Source: Nitrospira defluvii
GTDB taxonomy: Bacteria; Nitrospirota; Nitrospiria; Nitrospirales; Nitrospiraceae
Reading direction: 5' to 3'
Length of the DNA: 64,000 nucleotides
Assembly (NCBI GenBank): GCA_000196815.1
Contig: FP929003.1
Coordinates: forward strand, 2,689,501 to 2,753,500
The notes under the pieces: generated by a model
What the model was told of the DNA's origin: nothing
Databases searched by the model: none
Seen by the model: the letters and a program-made list of their open reading frames with translations, nothing else
Program-made: the position numbers and the translations under genes
Shown: in pieces, positions 52,904 through 62,695 of the stretch
How positions within the stretch are numbered: the first letter of the stretch is position 1
Layout: each line of letters begins with the position of its first letter

Positions 52904-53593
52904 ATGCACTGTTCGAATCTCCTCGGCTCCCGCAGACTGATCTCTTTCTCGCTGGCTTCTGCGCTGGTCTTCTTCGGCCTGATCGGGTCCGGCTGCCAGA
53001 CCGCCTACTATGAAACGATGGAAAAGCTCGGCTATCACAAGCGCGACCTGATGGTGAGCGACGTGAAAAAAGCCCGAGACGCCCAACAGGACGCGAAGGA
53101 GCAATTCAAATCGGCCCTCGATCGCTTCACCAAAACCTTGAATATCCAGGCCGGCGAATTACAGGATAAGTACGATGCGCTGAACGAGGAATATCAACAG
53201 AGCGAAAAGAGAGCGCAAGCCGTTCGGGATCGCATCGCGTCGGTGGAGAACGTATCCGACGCGTTATTTGATGAATGGACCGCTGAACTGAAGCAGTATT
53301 CCAACGCCACGCTGCGCCAGAAAAGCCAAAAGCAACTCACCCAGACGCGCAGCCAGTACGCGCAATTGATCAAGGCCATGAAGCGGGCGGAAGCGAAAAT
53401 GGATCCGGTCCTGGCGAAGCTGAAAGACCATGTCCTCTTTTTGAAGCACAACTTGAACGCGCAGGCTATCGCCTCGCTCAAGAGCGAATTGACTACGGTC
53501 GAAGGCAACATCGACTCACTGATCAAGGATTTGAACGCGTCCATTCAGGAAGCGGATTCCTTCATCGCTTCCATGGAGAAGGACAACGCGTGA
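52904..53593 (+). CDS. DUF2959-family lipoprotein-like coiled-coil protein
   Basis: The 229-residue product has a signal segment (ISFSLASALVFFGLIGSGC) with a cysteine at about 31, a likely lipid attachment site although GSGC is an imperfect lipobox. It continues CQTAYYETMEKLGYHKRDLM, typical of DUF2959, and the rest is a long coiled coil (SALDRFTKTLNIQAGELQDK, DSLIKDLNASIQEADSFIAS). Function is unknown; envelope location is inferred. Confidence 0.88.
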   Translation: MHCSNLLGSRRLISFSLASALVFFGLIGSGCQTAYYETMEKLGYHKRDLMVSDVKKARDAQQDAKEQFKSALDRFTKTLNIQAGELQDKYDALNEEYQQSEKRAQAVRDRIASVENVSDALFDEWTAELKQYSNATLRQKSQKQLTQTRSQYAQLIKAMKRAEAKMDPVLAKLKDHVLFLKHNLNAQAIASLKSELTTVEGNIDSLIKDLNASIQEADSFIASMEKDNA

Positions 53594-53653
53594 TCGTGGC
53601 AGATGGATGCCCTGCCAACCGCGCCTTCGGTGTTGATCGACGGCAGCAGGCTC

Positions 53654-54556
53654 TCAGCGTGAGGTAGTCGCCGCGCAGATCTGCCGGACATGGCCCCGCA
53701 ACCAGCGATGCGCGAGATCGGCGTCCAGCCGCGGGTGCCAGAGCAACGATACCGTGAACTCCGGCGTGGAGACCGGGAGCGAAAAACTATGCATTCCTGC
53801 TCGCAGAATCCCCGTGTGGTGCTCAGGGACTGTGGCGATCAGATCTGAAGCACGGGCGAGAGCAATCGCCGTCGCGAATCCGCCGACGACCGTGACAATG
53901 TCCCGTTCCAGTCCAAGCCGCTGCAAGGCTTCCTCAATCGGCCCCTTTTCAAGCCCCTGCCGCGAAACGGAGACATGCTGCCCCCCGGCATAACGGGAAG
54001 GCGTGATCCTGCCTTTTGACAGCGAGTGCCCCGCTCGCACGACGCCGATCAGACGATCCCGGAACAATGCTTGAACACGCAACTCCTGCGCAGTCGTCTG
54101 CTCGACCACACCGGTTTCCAGATCGACAGTGCCGTCGCGAAGCGGCGCGCTATCCTTATTGGCCTTCTGAAGGAAATGCAGCCGCACGCCGGGAGCTTCT
54201 TCGCCGACCAGTGCAATGAGATCCGGCCCGAAGTTTTCCACGAAACCTTCGCTGGTCCGCAGGGTGAACGTCCGGACGAGCCGTTTCAGATCGAGCTTCT
54301 CCGCAGGGCGAAGAACCGTTTGTCCCTCTTCCACGACATGACTGACCCGTTCACGCAGTTCGACCGCTCGAGGTGTGGGGACGAGACCGCGGCCGGCCCG
54401 TACCAGGAGTGGATCGCCTGTCGTCTCACGCAATCGCGCGAGCGCCCGGCTCATGGCCGACGGGCTCAGTCGCAGCCGTCTGGCGGCACGAGCCACACTG
54501 CCTTCCGCCAAGAGGACATCGAGGGTGATCAGCAAATTGAGATCCGGTGTGGACAT
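53654..54556 (-). CDS. LysR-family transcriptional regulator
   Basis: The start is the ATG at 54556, which opens the HTH STPDLNLLITLDVLLAEGSV, then AARRLRLSPSAMSRALARLR. The 300-residue product continues into the usual periplasmic-binding-like effector domain (TFTLRTSEGFVENFGPDLIA; DLIATVPEHHTGIL). It is divergent from tpm across 169 bases, so the TPMT/MFS pair may be its target. Confidence 0.92.
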   Translation of the reverse strand: MSTPDLNLLITLDVLLAEGSVARAARRLRLSPSAMSRALARLRETTGDPLLVRAGRGLVPTPRAVELRERVSHVVEEGQTVLRPAEKLDLKRLVRTFTLRTSEGFVENFGPDLIALVGEEAPGVRLHFLQKANKDSAPLRDGTVDLETGVVEQTTAQELRVQALFRDRLIGVVRAGHSLSKGRITPSRYAGGQHVSVSRQGLEKGPIEEALQRLGLERDIVTVVGGFATAIALARASDLIATVPEHHTGILRAGMHSFSLPVSTPEFTVSLLWHPRLDADLAHRWLRGHVRQICAATTSR

Positions 54557-54725
54557 GCGCCGACCATACCATAGCTTGACCGTGATATGGCGTCTCGCGC
54601 ACGAATAAAGTGCAGATGAGGCGCCTTCCGCCAGGTCGTGTGGGACGCTATACTTCCGACAGTTCGATGACGAATCCGCCCGAGCCACACGCGCGTGCGA
54701 GGCAACTCACAGAAAGGTCACTAGT

Positions 54726-55364
54726 ATGGAACCACAATTTTGGCATGACAGGTGGGCGAAGAATGAAATCGGCTTTCACAGAGGTGAGGCCAACCCGCTG
54801 TTGGTCACGTATTTCAAGGAACTCGCTCTGGCGAAAGGCAGCCGGATTTTTGTGCCCTTGTGCGGAAAGACGCTGGATATTTCGTGGCTGCTGTCCAACG
54901 GCTATCGCGTTGCCGGAGCCGAACTGAGCGCCATCGCGATCGAACAATTGTTCACGGAGCTCGGGGCCAAGCCCACGATCACGAGGAATGGTGGTATCGA
55001 CCGTTACCATGCGCCCGACATCGACATCTTTGTCGGCGATATCTTCGATGTGACGAACACGATGCTGGGACCGGTTGATGCCATGTATGACCGGGCGGCG
55101 CTGGTCGCCCTCCCTGAGAACATGCGCAGTCGTTACACTGCACACGTCACAGCCATCACGAATCACGCGCCGCAGTTGCTCGTCTGTTACGAGTACGACC
55201 AACGCGCGGCGGAAGGTCCTCCGTTCTCAATCAGTCACGAGGAAGTCCGTCGACACTATGCGCATCGGTACCAGTTACGGCTCCTCGCCAGCGAAGATGT
55301 GCCCGGTGGACTCAAGGGAAAATGTGCGGCCACCGAACATGTGTGGCTGCTTCGAAAGAACTGA
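54726..55364 (+). CDS. tpm: Thiopurine S-methyltransferase family protein
   Basis: The 212-residue product matches bacterial TPMT: PQFWHDRWAKNEIGFHRGEA, SRIFVPLCGKTLDISWLLSN (SAM site), VAGAELSAIAIEQLF, YDRAALVALPENMRSRY and VCYEYDQRAAEGPPFSIS. These enzymes detoxify tellurite, selenite or thiols. The stop TGA overlaps the start of the MFS gene, so the two are translated together. Confidence 0.92.
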   Translation: MEPQFWHDRWAKNEIGFHRGEANPLLVTYFKELALAKGSRIFVPLCGKTLDISWLLSNGYRVAGAELSAIAIEQLFTELGAKPTITRNGGIDRYHAPDIDIFVGDIFDVTNTMLGPVDAMYDRAALVALPENMRSRYTAHVTAITNHAPQLLVCYEYDQRAAEGPPFSISHEEVRRHYAHRYQLRLLASEDVPGGLKGKCAATEHVWLLRKN

Positions 55365-56833
55365 TGATGATTATGCGATTCACGGCAGGACGAGATAAGG
55401 CCCAGGCCGCGATGACAGATCCGACACCTTCGATCCGCTGGATACTCGCCAGCCTGTCGTTATCCATGCTGCTGGCCTCGATCGGAACGAGCATCGCCAA
55501 TGTGAGCCTGCCGACGTTGGCGCAGGCGTTCGATGCCTCGTTTCAGCAGGTCCAGTGGGTCGTCATCGCGTATCTGGTAGCCATCACCACCGTGATCGCC
55601 AGCGTGGGCCGGCTCGGTGACATGACCGGTCGCCGTCGGCTCCTCCTGATCGGTGTCGGCCTGTTCACCGTCGCCTCTGTCCTCTGCGGTGTCGCTCACA
55701 CGCTCTGGCTACTGATTGCCGGCCGCGCGGCGCAGGGTCTGGGAGCGGCCATCATGATGGCCCTCACCATGGCATTTGTCGGTGAGACGGTTCCCAAGTC
55801 ACAGGTCGGCAGCGTCATGGGACTGTTTGGAACGATGTCCGCGATCGGCACCGCACTCGGCCCATCGCTCGGCGGCATGCTGATCTCCGAATTCGGTTGG
55901 CAGACGATCTTCCTGATCAACCTGCCGCTGGGGCTCCTGATTTTTCTTCTTGCGCACCGATTCCTCCCCGTTGATCCTTCGCGACAGGAGGTTGATCGGG
56001 TCGGCTTCGACCATGCGGGGACGCTGCTGCTTGCGCTGACACTCGCAGCCTATACACTCGCCATGACGATTGGACGCGGCAGCTTCGGAACACACAACAT
56101 GGCGCTGCTGGCGGTCGCGCTACTTGGAGCCGGACTCTTTCTGCTCGTCGAAGCAAGGACCGAAGCCCCGTTAATCCGGTTGACCATGTTTCGCAACCCT
56201 CTGCTGAGTGCGAGCCTCACCATGAGCGCGCTCGTCTCAACGGTGATGATGGCGACGTTGGTAGTCGGGCCGTTCTATCTCTCGCGGACGCTCGGGCTCA
56301 ACGCGGCGCTTATCGGGTTGGTGTTGTCGGTCGGCCCCTTGTTTGCCGCGCTGACCGGCGTGCCAGCCGGTCGCCTTGCGGACCGCCTTGGCCCTCAACG
56401 GATGACCGTCCTTGGGCTTCTCGGAATAGCCACCGGTGCCTTCCTCCTGTCCGTCATACCGGCGACGCTCGGGGTCTACGGCTACACGGCCCCCCTCATG
56501 GTCATCACCGTCGGTTATGCGCTGTTTCAGACAGCCAACAATACTGCCGTCATGACGAATACTCGCCCGGAGGAGCGGGGCATCGTGTCCGGCCTGCTCA
56601 ACCTGTCCCGCAATCTCGGGCTGATCACCGGGGCTTCCGCCATGGGGGCTGTGTTCGCGACCGCGGCATCGACCATCGACGTCACAACGGCGCCTCCCGA
56701 TGCCGTCGCCACCGGGATGCGAACCACGTTCGCAGTCGCGGGGGTTCTGATCCTCCTCGCGCTCGCCATCGCCGTGGCAACCTATCGCCGTGATGTGTAC
56801 GGTTGGGAGGTCGCTCCGACAACAGAGTCATAA
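55364..56833 (+). CDS. MFS drug-efflux-type transporter (DHA2-like)
   Basis: The start is taken at the ATG at 55364 (TGATG overlap with tpm); ATGs at 55373 and 55412 are alternatives. About 489 residues carry 12 to 14 membrane segments. Motif A is GRLGDMTGRRRLLLIG; the antiporter-type ALGPSLGGMLISEFGWQTIF lies near 160. It probably exports a small toxic compound, plausibly a product of the coupled methyltransferase. Confidence 0.9.
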   Translation: MMIMRFTAGRDKAQAAMTDPTPSIRWILASLSLSMLLASIGTSIANVSLPTLAQAFDASFQQVQWVVIAYLVAITTVIASVGRLGDMTGRRRLLLIGVGLFTVASVLCGVAHTLWLLIAGRAAQGLGAAIMMALTMAFVGETVPKSQVGSVMGLFGTMSAIGTALGPSLGGMLISEFGWQTIFLINLPLGLLIFLLAHRFLPVDPSRQEVDRVGFDHAGTLLLALTLAAYTLAMTIGRGSFGTHNMALLAVALLGAGLFLLVEARTEAPLIRLTMFRNPLLSASLTMSALVSTVMMATLVVGPFYLSRTLGLNAALIGLVLSVGPLFAALTGVPAGRLADRLGPQRMTVLGLLGIATGAFLLSVIPATLGVYGYTAPLMVITVGYALFQTANNTAVMTNTRPEERGIVSGLLNLSRNLGLITGASAMGAVFATAASTIDVTTAPPDAVATGMRTTFAVAGVLILLALAIAVATYRRDVYGWEVAPTTES

Positions 56834-57074
56834 GCGGACAGGCACCATTCCGGCTGACCCGTTTGTCGCTCGTCGTCGGCATGTGGCTGTCACCCAGCTC
56901 ACAAACTATGCTCCACGAGTCCTGAATGGCTCCTGGCTGGCCCGCGATAGACTCAACCGGCGATACCACGTAGAATAACTCCGGTTCTTCTTGTCATCCC
57001 CGTGCAACACGGCATCAATTGGTCGGCTGCTGCTCAGCCTTGCACAGAAGCGGCCGCTGCTCCCAGGGAGCTAC

Positions 57075-58511
57075 ATGCAAAAGACTCGCATCATCTGCAC
57101 CATCGGCCCCGCCACGGAATCCTACGAGATGCTGCACAAGCTCTACGAGGCCGGGATGAGTATCGCCCGTCTCAACATGTCCCACGGCGACCACGAGTCT
57201 CACGCCAAGGTCATTCAACACATCAAATCACTCAACCGGAAGGTGAAGTTTCCCATTCCTATTCTCCTGGACACGCAAGGTCCGGAGATCCGTACCGGCG
57301 ATCTCTCCAACGAGCTCGACCTGCGGCAGGGTGACATTGTCTCCGTCACCACCCGCGGGCCGATGAACGTCGAGGAAAGCTCCATCCACATCAACTATGC
57401 CGACCTGCTGGAGGCGGTCAAGGTCGGAGACCGGATCACCGTGGACAACGGGCTGATCAACTTTGAGGTGCTGGAGAAGCACGAACGTCACATGCGATGC
57501 CGCGTTCTGGACGGCGGGCTGCTGAAGAGCAAACGCCATGTGAATCTCCCTGGGGTCCGTGTCAATCTCCCGTCGATCACGCAAAAAGATATCAAGGATA
57601 TCCTCTTCGGTTTGGAGCGGGATGTAGACTTCATCGCGCTGTCGTTCGTGCGCGAGGCCGGAGATATTCAGCAACTGAAGAATTTGATGGGCGACAAGGT
57701 CGGGAAGGTAAAGATCGTCGCCAAGATCGAGGATCAGGAAGGAGTCCGGAACCTGGAGGCCATCATCAAGGAATCGGATGGCGTTATGGTCGCGCGCGGG
57801 GATCTCGGGGTGGAGATCAACCTGGAGGATCTGCCGAATGTTCAGCGCACCATCGTGCGGCTGTGTGCCGAGTATGGCAAACGCGTCATCGTCGCGACCC
57901 ATCTCCTCGAATCCATGATCCACAATCCGCATCCGACCCGCGCCGAGGTCACCGACGTCGCCAACGCGATCTACGAAGAAGCCGATGCCGTCATGCTGTC
58001 CGGTGAAACCACAGTGGGGAAGTATCCGGTAAAGTGCGTCGAATTCCTCCGCAGGATTGCGCTGAAATCCGAAACGATCCCCGGATTACAGTTTGCGAAA
58101 CATTTGCGCAACGCGGAGAACAAGCAACAACTGGCGGCGGCGGTGCAGCTCGCCGAGGGGGTCAAGGCCAAAGGCATTGTCGTCATCACCAGACGAGGGC
58201 TCATGGCCGATCTCGTCGCAAACTGCCGCCCGTTCGCCACCAACATCTATGCCTTTACCAACATGAGCCAACCGCGACGGACCATGATGCTCAATCGCGG
58301 CGTCCTCCCCTTCAAGATCGATTTCAGTTCAGACCCCGAAAAAACCTTACAAACGGCGTTCCGGATTCTGAAGGACCGCGAGGATTTTAAGGTTGGAGAC
58401 AAGGTCGTCATCATCTCTGATGTCCTCGCCCAACAACGGGTCGACTCGATTCAGATTCGCGATGTCCCCTCTGACGACATTCTGCCCGACGTAGCCGGAG
58501 TGAGTCATTGA
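57075..58511 (+). CDS. pyk: Pyruvate kinase
   Basis: The start is the ATG at 57075 with GGGAG upstream; the frame is open to 56991 but unlike the family. The 478 residues include RIICTIGPATESYEMLHKLY, LDTQGPEIRTG, the MVARGDLGVEI signature and the ATHLLESMIHNPHPTRAEVT segment. It makes ATP and pyruvate from phosphoenolpyruvate. It stands alone on the plus strand. Confidence 0.97.
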   Translation: MQKTRIICTIGPATESYEMLHKLYEAGMSIARLNMSHGDHESHAKVIQHIKSLNRKVKFPIPILLDTQGPEIRTGDLSNELDLRQGDIVSVTTRGPMNVEESSIHINYADLLEAVKVGDRITVDNGLINFEVLEKHERHMRCRVLDGGLLKSKRHVNLPGVRVNLPSITQKDIKDILFGLERDVDFIALSFVREAGDIQQLKNLMGDKVGKVKIVAKIEDQEGVRNLEAIIKESDGVMVARGDLGVEINLEDLPNVQRTIVRLCAEYGKRVIVATHLLESMIHNPHPTRAEVTDVANAIYEEADAVMLSGETTVGKYPVKCVEFLRRIALKSETIPGLQFAKHLRNAENKQQLAAAVQLAEGVKAKGIVVITRRGLMADLVANCRPFATNIYAFTNMSQPRRTMMLNRGVLPFKIDFSSDPEKTLQTAFRILKDREDFKVGDKVVIISDVLAQQRVDSIQIRDVPSDDILPDVAGVSH

Positions 58512-58549
58512 GCGAACCCCTCACGGGGCGATTGTCCTCGTTGCCGGTT

Positions 58550-59125
58550 CTAACAGGACGGTGAGTCCGGGCGGCGATGTTCGAAATCTATCACACCATT
58601 TCTTCCGTCCAGTTCGATGACGCAGCACTCCTCAAGCAGCATCTTCAGCTGCTTTCGGCCGCGCTGGACGCGCGACTTCATGCCGGGCAGAGAGAGCCCC
58701 AACCGGTCGGCGGCTTGTTTCTGCGTGAGTCCCTCCAGTTCAATCAGAGTCACCGCTTGACGATACTCCGGTTGCAGCCGTTCAATCATCGGCCGGAGGC
58801 AACCGGACAGTTCCAGCCCTGCCACCGCCTCCGGCTCCTCAAGCAAGTCCGAATGCATAGGCGCCATGTCCTCCGCCGACCCGCTCGGCAACTCCCGGCG
58901 ACGGCCGGGCGCCCGGTAGTAGTCGATCAAGACGTGCCGGGTGATTTGAAATACCCAGGAGACGAGCCGATCAGGCTCCCGGAGTTCATCAATATGCCGA
59001 TGCACTCGCATGAACACTTCTTGCAGCAGGTCATCCGCCTCCGATTCGTTGCCGACTCGTTTGGCGATGAAAGCCCGCAACCTCTCGTGGACTTGCTGCC
59101 AAATCTCAGCGGCGCGATGCTCCAT
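58550..59125 (-). CDS. sigZ: ECF sigma factor, SigZ type
   Basis: The start is the ATG at 59125 with GGAGGAG upstream. The 191-residue product has sigma regions 2 (ESEADDLLQEVFMRVHRHID, SWVFQITRHVLIDYYR) and 4 (QAVTLIELEGLTQKQAADRL, GMKSRVQRGRKQLKMLLEEC). It ends in a cysteine-containing tail (CCVIELDGRNGVIDFEHR) like the SigZ group. It is 19 bases downstream of the ArsI-like gene and convergent with pyk. Confidence 0.88.
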   Translation of the reverse strand: MEHRAAEIWQQVHERLRAFIAKRVGNESEADDLLQEVFMRVHRHIDELREPDRLVSWVFQITRHVLIDYYRAPGRRRELPSGSAEDMAPMHSDLLEEPEAVAGLELSGCLRPMIERLQPEYRQAVTLIELEGLTQKQAADRLGLSLPGMKSRVQRGRKQLKMLLEECCVIELDGRNGVIDFEHRRPDSPSC

Positions 59126-59144
59126 TATCTCCTCCACGGACTGA

Positions 59145-59606
59145 TTACGGTATGACCTCAGAAGTTGAAGTCCTGCAGGTTTTGGCTCCTTCCCCGCCGG
59201 GAGCGTGAACACAGCAACCGGTATTGGCCAGCGGCCCTTCAACGGGCAGTTGTTCATGCACGGTAAACACCTCCCAGGCGTTGCCGTCCGGATCGGAAAA
59301 CCATACCTTATCCTGTCTGGCGTAGCAGCACGCGACATTCGCTTCCACCCGGTCGAGGATGCCGGCGTTCTGCAGACGTGTTTTCCAGGTTGCGACTTCC
59401 TCGATAGACTGCACCTCTATCCCGAGATGATCCACCGCACTAATTCGTCCGGTTGAAGACAACAAGGAGAAATTCAGGGCGGGCTCCGTCAGATCGAACT
59501 TGGCATAATCGCTCGTATACTTCTGAGGCGCGACGCCGAACACCTTCTGATAGAACTCCACGGAAGCGGGCACGTTGTGCACATCGAGGGAGAGATGAGG
59601 TCTCAT
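59145..59606 (-). CDS. arsI: ArsI/CadI-family glyoxalase-fold enzyme
   Basis: The 153-residue product resembles the C-As lyase ArsI: H4 (MRPHLSLDVHNV), H60 (AVDHLGIEV), the vicinal thiols C93-C94 (NVACCYARQDKVWF) and E112 (DPDGNAWEVFTV). ArsI uses Fe(II) and oxygen to cleave methyl- or phenylarsenite. More cysteines lie in the C-terminal tail (TGCCVHAP). It is the first gene of a two-gene operon with sigZ. No ArsR repressor is visible. Confidence 0.88.
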   Translation of the reverse strand: MRPHLSLDVHNVPASVEFYQKVFGVAPQKYTSDYAKFDLTEPALNFSLLSSTGRISAVDHLGIEVQSIEEVATWKTRLQNAGILDRVEANVACCYARQDKVWFSDPDGNAWEVFTVHEQLPVEGPLANTGCCVHAPGGEGAKTCRTSTSEVIP

Positions 59607-59724
59607 GATGAGCGCCTTTCTTCAGGTTTGCCGAAGACGTGATTGTCTTCATCCCTAGAGACGGAGCTCATTCGAAAAGGATGCACACCCACCCCGACAC
59701 CCTGATGCAAACGACCACGCGGCC

Positions 59725-60279
59725 CTACCCATGCGGAACACGGTATCGCAACTCAGCGAAACCGGGCCCCATCGCGCGGGCCGAGTCAAGAATGAGTGAG
59801 GGCGATGTGATCCGGCGCGGCAGGAGGGGCTTGCCCGATCCGAGGGTGACGGAACCGACCTGCACGATCAGTTCGTCGAGGAGTCCGGCGTCATAGAACT
59901 GCCCGACCAATTCACCTCCCCCGACCAACCAGACATTCCTGCCACGCGCCGCTTCTCTCATTTGTGCATGAACCGGGCACACGTCGCCCGCTACAAACCG
60001 GATGTCCGCACCTTCGACGCGGGAAAGGCCACGACTTGAAAACACCCAGGTAGGCTGAGAATAGGGCCAGGCAACCGGTTCGTGCCCCCCAGCGTTGATA
60101 ACGTGGCGCAGCATCCACTCATAGGTGGCAGACCCCATCGCCAAGGCGCCGACCTCCTTGATGAACGAGGGATACCCCGTCTCGTTGATATCACCAAGGG
60201 GAAAGAGCCAGTCGAGAGAATCGTCGAGAGTGGCGATGAATCCATCGAGGCTTGAGGCCGTGTAGTACTGGGTGGTCAT
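59725..60279 (-). CDS. Dihydrofolate reductase-fold protein (RibD C-terminal type)
   Basis: The 184 residues begin TTQYYTASSLDGFIATLDDS and continue with GALAMGSATYEWMLRHV, VWLVGGGELVGQFYDAGLLD and LTLGSGKPLLP-like VTLGSGKPLLPRR, all typical of the RibD_C/YyaP group. Such NAD(P)H-dependent reductases have unassigned substrates. It is monocistronic. Confidence 0.92.
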   Translation of the reverse strand: MTTQYYTASSLDGFIATLDDSLDWLFPLGDINETGYPSFIKEVGALAMGSATYEWMLRHVINAGGHEPVAWPYSQPTWVFSSRGLSRVEGADIRFVAGDVCPVHAQMREAARGRNVWLVGGGELVGQFYDAGLLDELIVQVGSVTLGSGKPLLPRRITSPSLILDSARAMGPGFAELRYRVPHG

Positions 60280-60395
60280 AGGCGATCCCTCTCCTTGCAG
60301 GCACGCACCGATTTAGCTTGTTCGACAGCACGAAGCAGCGGGAAGGCTGAAGAATTCGTCCGACGGCGCACCTTGCGATCGCACGATTCGCGCGC

Positions 60396-61166
60396 TCACC
60401 CTTGTCGCCAGGATGACCCGCCGAATGCACGGACGGCCAAATAGGCCACGTTGCGCTTCCAGTACGCGACCTTGCTCCGCGTCATCAATTCCAGAAAGAG
60501 GTCATCGGCCTCCCTCCGGTCAAAGCGCTTGTCGGCGGGGGTAACTTCGCCGTCGGGCAATGTCACGGTTCCGGCGGAGCCATAAATCAAATCGTGCACG
60601 ATAGGCGCAACCAGCGACAGCTCAAATGACGCGATGACGCCCCACAACAAACGTGGAATACTTGCCAAGTCGGTCTTGAAGCCGCGCTTGGCCGTCACAA
60701 TGAACCCATCCAATGCCGCACACCGACAATCGTCGAGCAAGACCCATTCGGCGTTGTTGTACGTCACAGCCGGGTCGGGCAACTCCAGCGCCCGGCGTGG
60801 ATTCGCGGATCCGACGGCTGGTTTCGCCGCTGTCGCGTTCGCGATATGCGACTGAATCTCACCGATCGATATCTTCCGATTCGCTTCGCCGATGTCGAAG
60901 CTGAACGATTTGGTGAGAGCCGCCACAAGACTATCGTTGTCGGCCAACGCGGGCGCCTTGCCCGTCGCGGGCCGCTGGGGGGGAGCGGCACGCTCGACGA
61001 CCTTATCACGGCTCACCGTGAGGGATATCGATCCGTCGCCGTCGCTCATGGTGATGGTAACCGTTTCCCCATTCTCGATGTGCTGGTCGATCCGCGCAAA
61101 TTGCTCGATGAGTTGCGTGAGGTACGCATTCGTGTGCGTAAATTGCGCGTGGACGATGTCCGGCAT
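60396..61166 (-). CDS. DUF1353-domain protein with an extra N-terminal part
   Basis: The start is the ATG at 61166 (AAGGAGAG upstream). The 256-residue product has an unrecognised N-terminal 120 residues (helical, then strand-like VTITMSDGDGSISLTVSRDK). The C-terminal DUF1353 domain has GFKTDLASIPRLLWG, APIVHDLIYGS and RREADDLFLELM. DUF1353 proteins are often phage or stress associated; the function is unknown. The histidine-aspartate pair in VHDL suggests a metal site. Confidence 0.82.
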   Translation of the reverse strand: MPDIVHAQFTHTNAYLTQLIEQFARIDQHIENGETVTITMSDGDGSISLTVSRDKVVERAAPPQRPATGKAPALADNDSLVAALTKSFSFDIGEANRKISIGEIQSHIANATAAKPAVGSANPRRALELPDPAVTYNNAEWVLLDDCRCAALDGFIVTAKRGFKTDLASIPRLLWGVIASFELSLVAPIVHDLIYGSAGTVTLPDGEVTPADKRFDRREADDLFLELMTRSKVAYWKRNVAYLAVRAFGGSSWRQG

Positions 61167-61278
61167 AGAGTCTCTCCTTACTATGTCCTCAGCATGCTTC
61201 CGGCTCGTTCCGATGCACTGCCGGCCCACTCCTCCCCCGTTCGTACGATCGGAAGGCGGCCTGTTCCCGCTGCGCTGG

Positions 61279-61875
61279 CTAGCGGGGAAGCGGAAGGGTC
61301 AGCAGGATGCCCCCCATCACGTCATGCGGCTTGAAGTCTTTCTTTGGACTGTTGGGGTGCGCGTTGTGGCAACTCACACAGGTCTGGGACAGGGCCTTGT
61401 CCGGGTACAGTGCCTGGAAGACGGGTCTGCCCCCCTCGGTCGTCACACCGGTATGGGGACGATCGGGATTGATCAGGATTTCGGTGAGACCGGCTCGCTC
61501 GAAGTCGGTGGCCGGACGATTCGTCTTATTGATCGCCCAATTGCTGATGAGCCGGAATCGAATTCCATTGCGTTGCTGAGCAACGAGCCGACCCGATTCC
61601 AGCAGGAACTGCGCAGGAAGGGGAAGCCTGGAGGTCTCTCTCCAGTTTTCTGCGGCAAAGACGATTCCCCGCAACTGCATCCGCTCCACAATGTCGGTGC
61701 TGTAGAACTCCCGATCGGCTTGGATCACGCTATGCACATAATCCGCGACCATATCGGCCGGCAAACAGGGGGCCGTCCCCGCCTCCTTGCTTGCGGCACT
61801 CATCGTCCCCTGACTCAACAGAACGGTGGCCACGATGCCGACTACGAGACCGGTGCAAAATCCTGTCCCCTTCAT
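61279..61875 (-). CDS. DUF3365 (Tll0287-like) periplasmic heme protein
   Basis: The start is the ATG at 61875, opening a signal peptide (TGFCTGLVVGIVATVLL). The 198-residue product has a PAS-like DUF3365 domain (IQADREFYSTDIVERMQLRG, ISNWAINKTNRPATDFER) and a single c-type heme site CVSCHNAHP at about 168. The family is proposed to sense redox state or small ligands. It is a single gene. Confidence 0.9.
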   Translation of the reverse strand: MKGTGFCTGLVVGIVATVLLSQGTMSAASKEAGTAPCLPADMVADYVHSVIQADREFYSTDIVERMQLRGIVFAAENWRETSRLPLPAQFLLESGRLVAQQRNGIRFRLISNWAINKTNRPATDFERAGLTEILINPDRPHTGVTTEGGRPVFQALYPDKALSQTCVSCHNAHPNSPKKDFKPHDVMGGILLTLPLPR

Positions 61876-62108
61876 GCTACACCCACCTTTCTTGTCCGCG
61901 CGTGGTTGCCTCGCTCCCCGACCGCAGCCATACACCCGCCCGGCCAGAAATTGCAGGTCGCTTCCCGCAAAAGCATACGCCGACACAGCGGAGAAATCGA
62001 GATTATGGACTAGCCTGTTTCTGAACCGGTACAATGCCGGAGGTGAGGTCGTCTGAACAAGGTGATTCCAATCCGTGGAGAGAAGACTCAGCAGTCGCTT
62101 CAGCGGGA

Positions 62109-62552
62109 ATGCAGTCAATGACAGGCACATGTGATCCGGAATCCCATGAGTGGGCCAGGCATGAGCACGTCATTGTGTTCGATGGTGTGTGCAATTGGTG
62201 CCATACCTGGGTGAACGTTTTAATCGATCACGATCCACACGAGACGTTCAAGTTCGGCACCCTACAGTCCGAGCAGGGACAACAGATTCTGCATACACTG
62301 CAGCTTTCGACCGAAGACTTTTCGACCTTCCTCCTGCTGGAGCAGGCCCGCGTTTACACCAAATCCACGGCGGCGCTGAGAATTGTGCGGCACCTCCCCG
62401 GCTTCTGGCCCCTCTTCTATCTGGGCATTCTGATTCCACGCCCCGTTCGTGATGCGCTGTACGACTATGTTGCGCGCCATCGGTACCGATGGATGGGCAA
62501 AACCGATGCATGCCGGGTCCCCTCCCCGGACCAGCGCAGACGGTTCGTATAG
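62109..62552 (+). CDS. DCC-family thiol-disulfide oxidoreductase-like protein (DUF393)
   Basis: The start may be the ATG at 62109 or 62118. The 147-residue product has the DxxCxxC core HVIVFDGVCNWCHTWVNVLI, then FKFGTLQSEQGQQIL and VYTKSTAALRIVRHLPGFW. The usual DCC order reads FDGVCNWC here. It probably carries out thiol redox or is related to YuxK proteins. Confidence 0.88.
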   Translation: MQSMTGTCDPESHEWARHEHVIVFDGVCNWCHTWVNVLIDHDPHETFKFGTLQSEQGQQILHTLQLSTEDFSTFLLLEQARVYTKSTAALRIVRHLPGFWPLFYLGILIPRPVRDALYDYVARHRYRWMGKTDACRVPSPDQRRRFV

Positions 62553-62695
62553 TGCCTGCTGGCGGAGAGTTTCGCTGCACGCATGCACCTTCGCGCCTTG
62601 AGCCATTCAGGGGAACGGCGTAGACTCCGCTTTGTAACGATGGCGCCGGCATCGAGGCCCTGTGCATTCTCATACCTGATAGAGGGGAAGAACCT

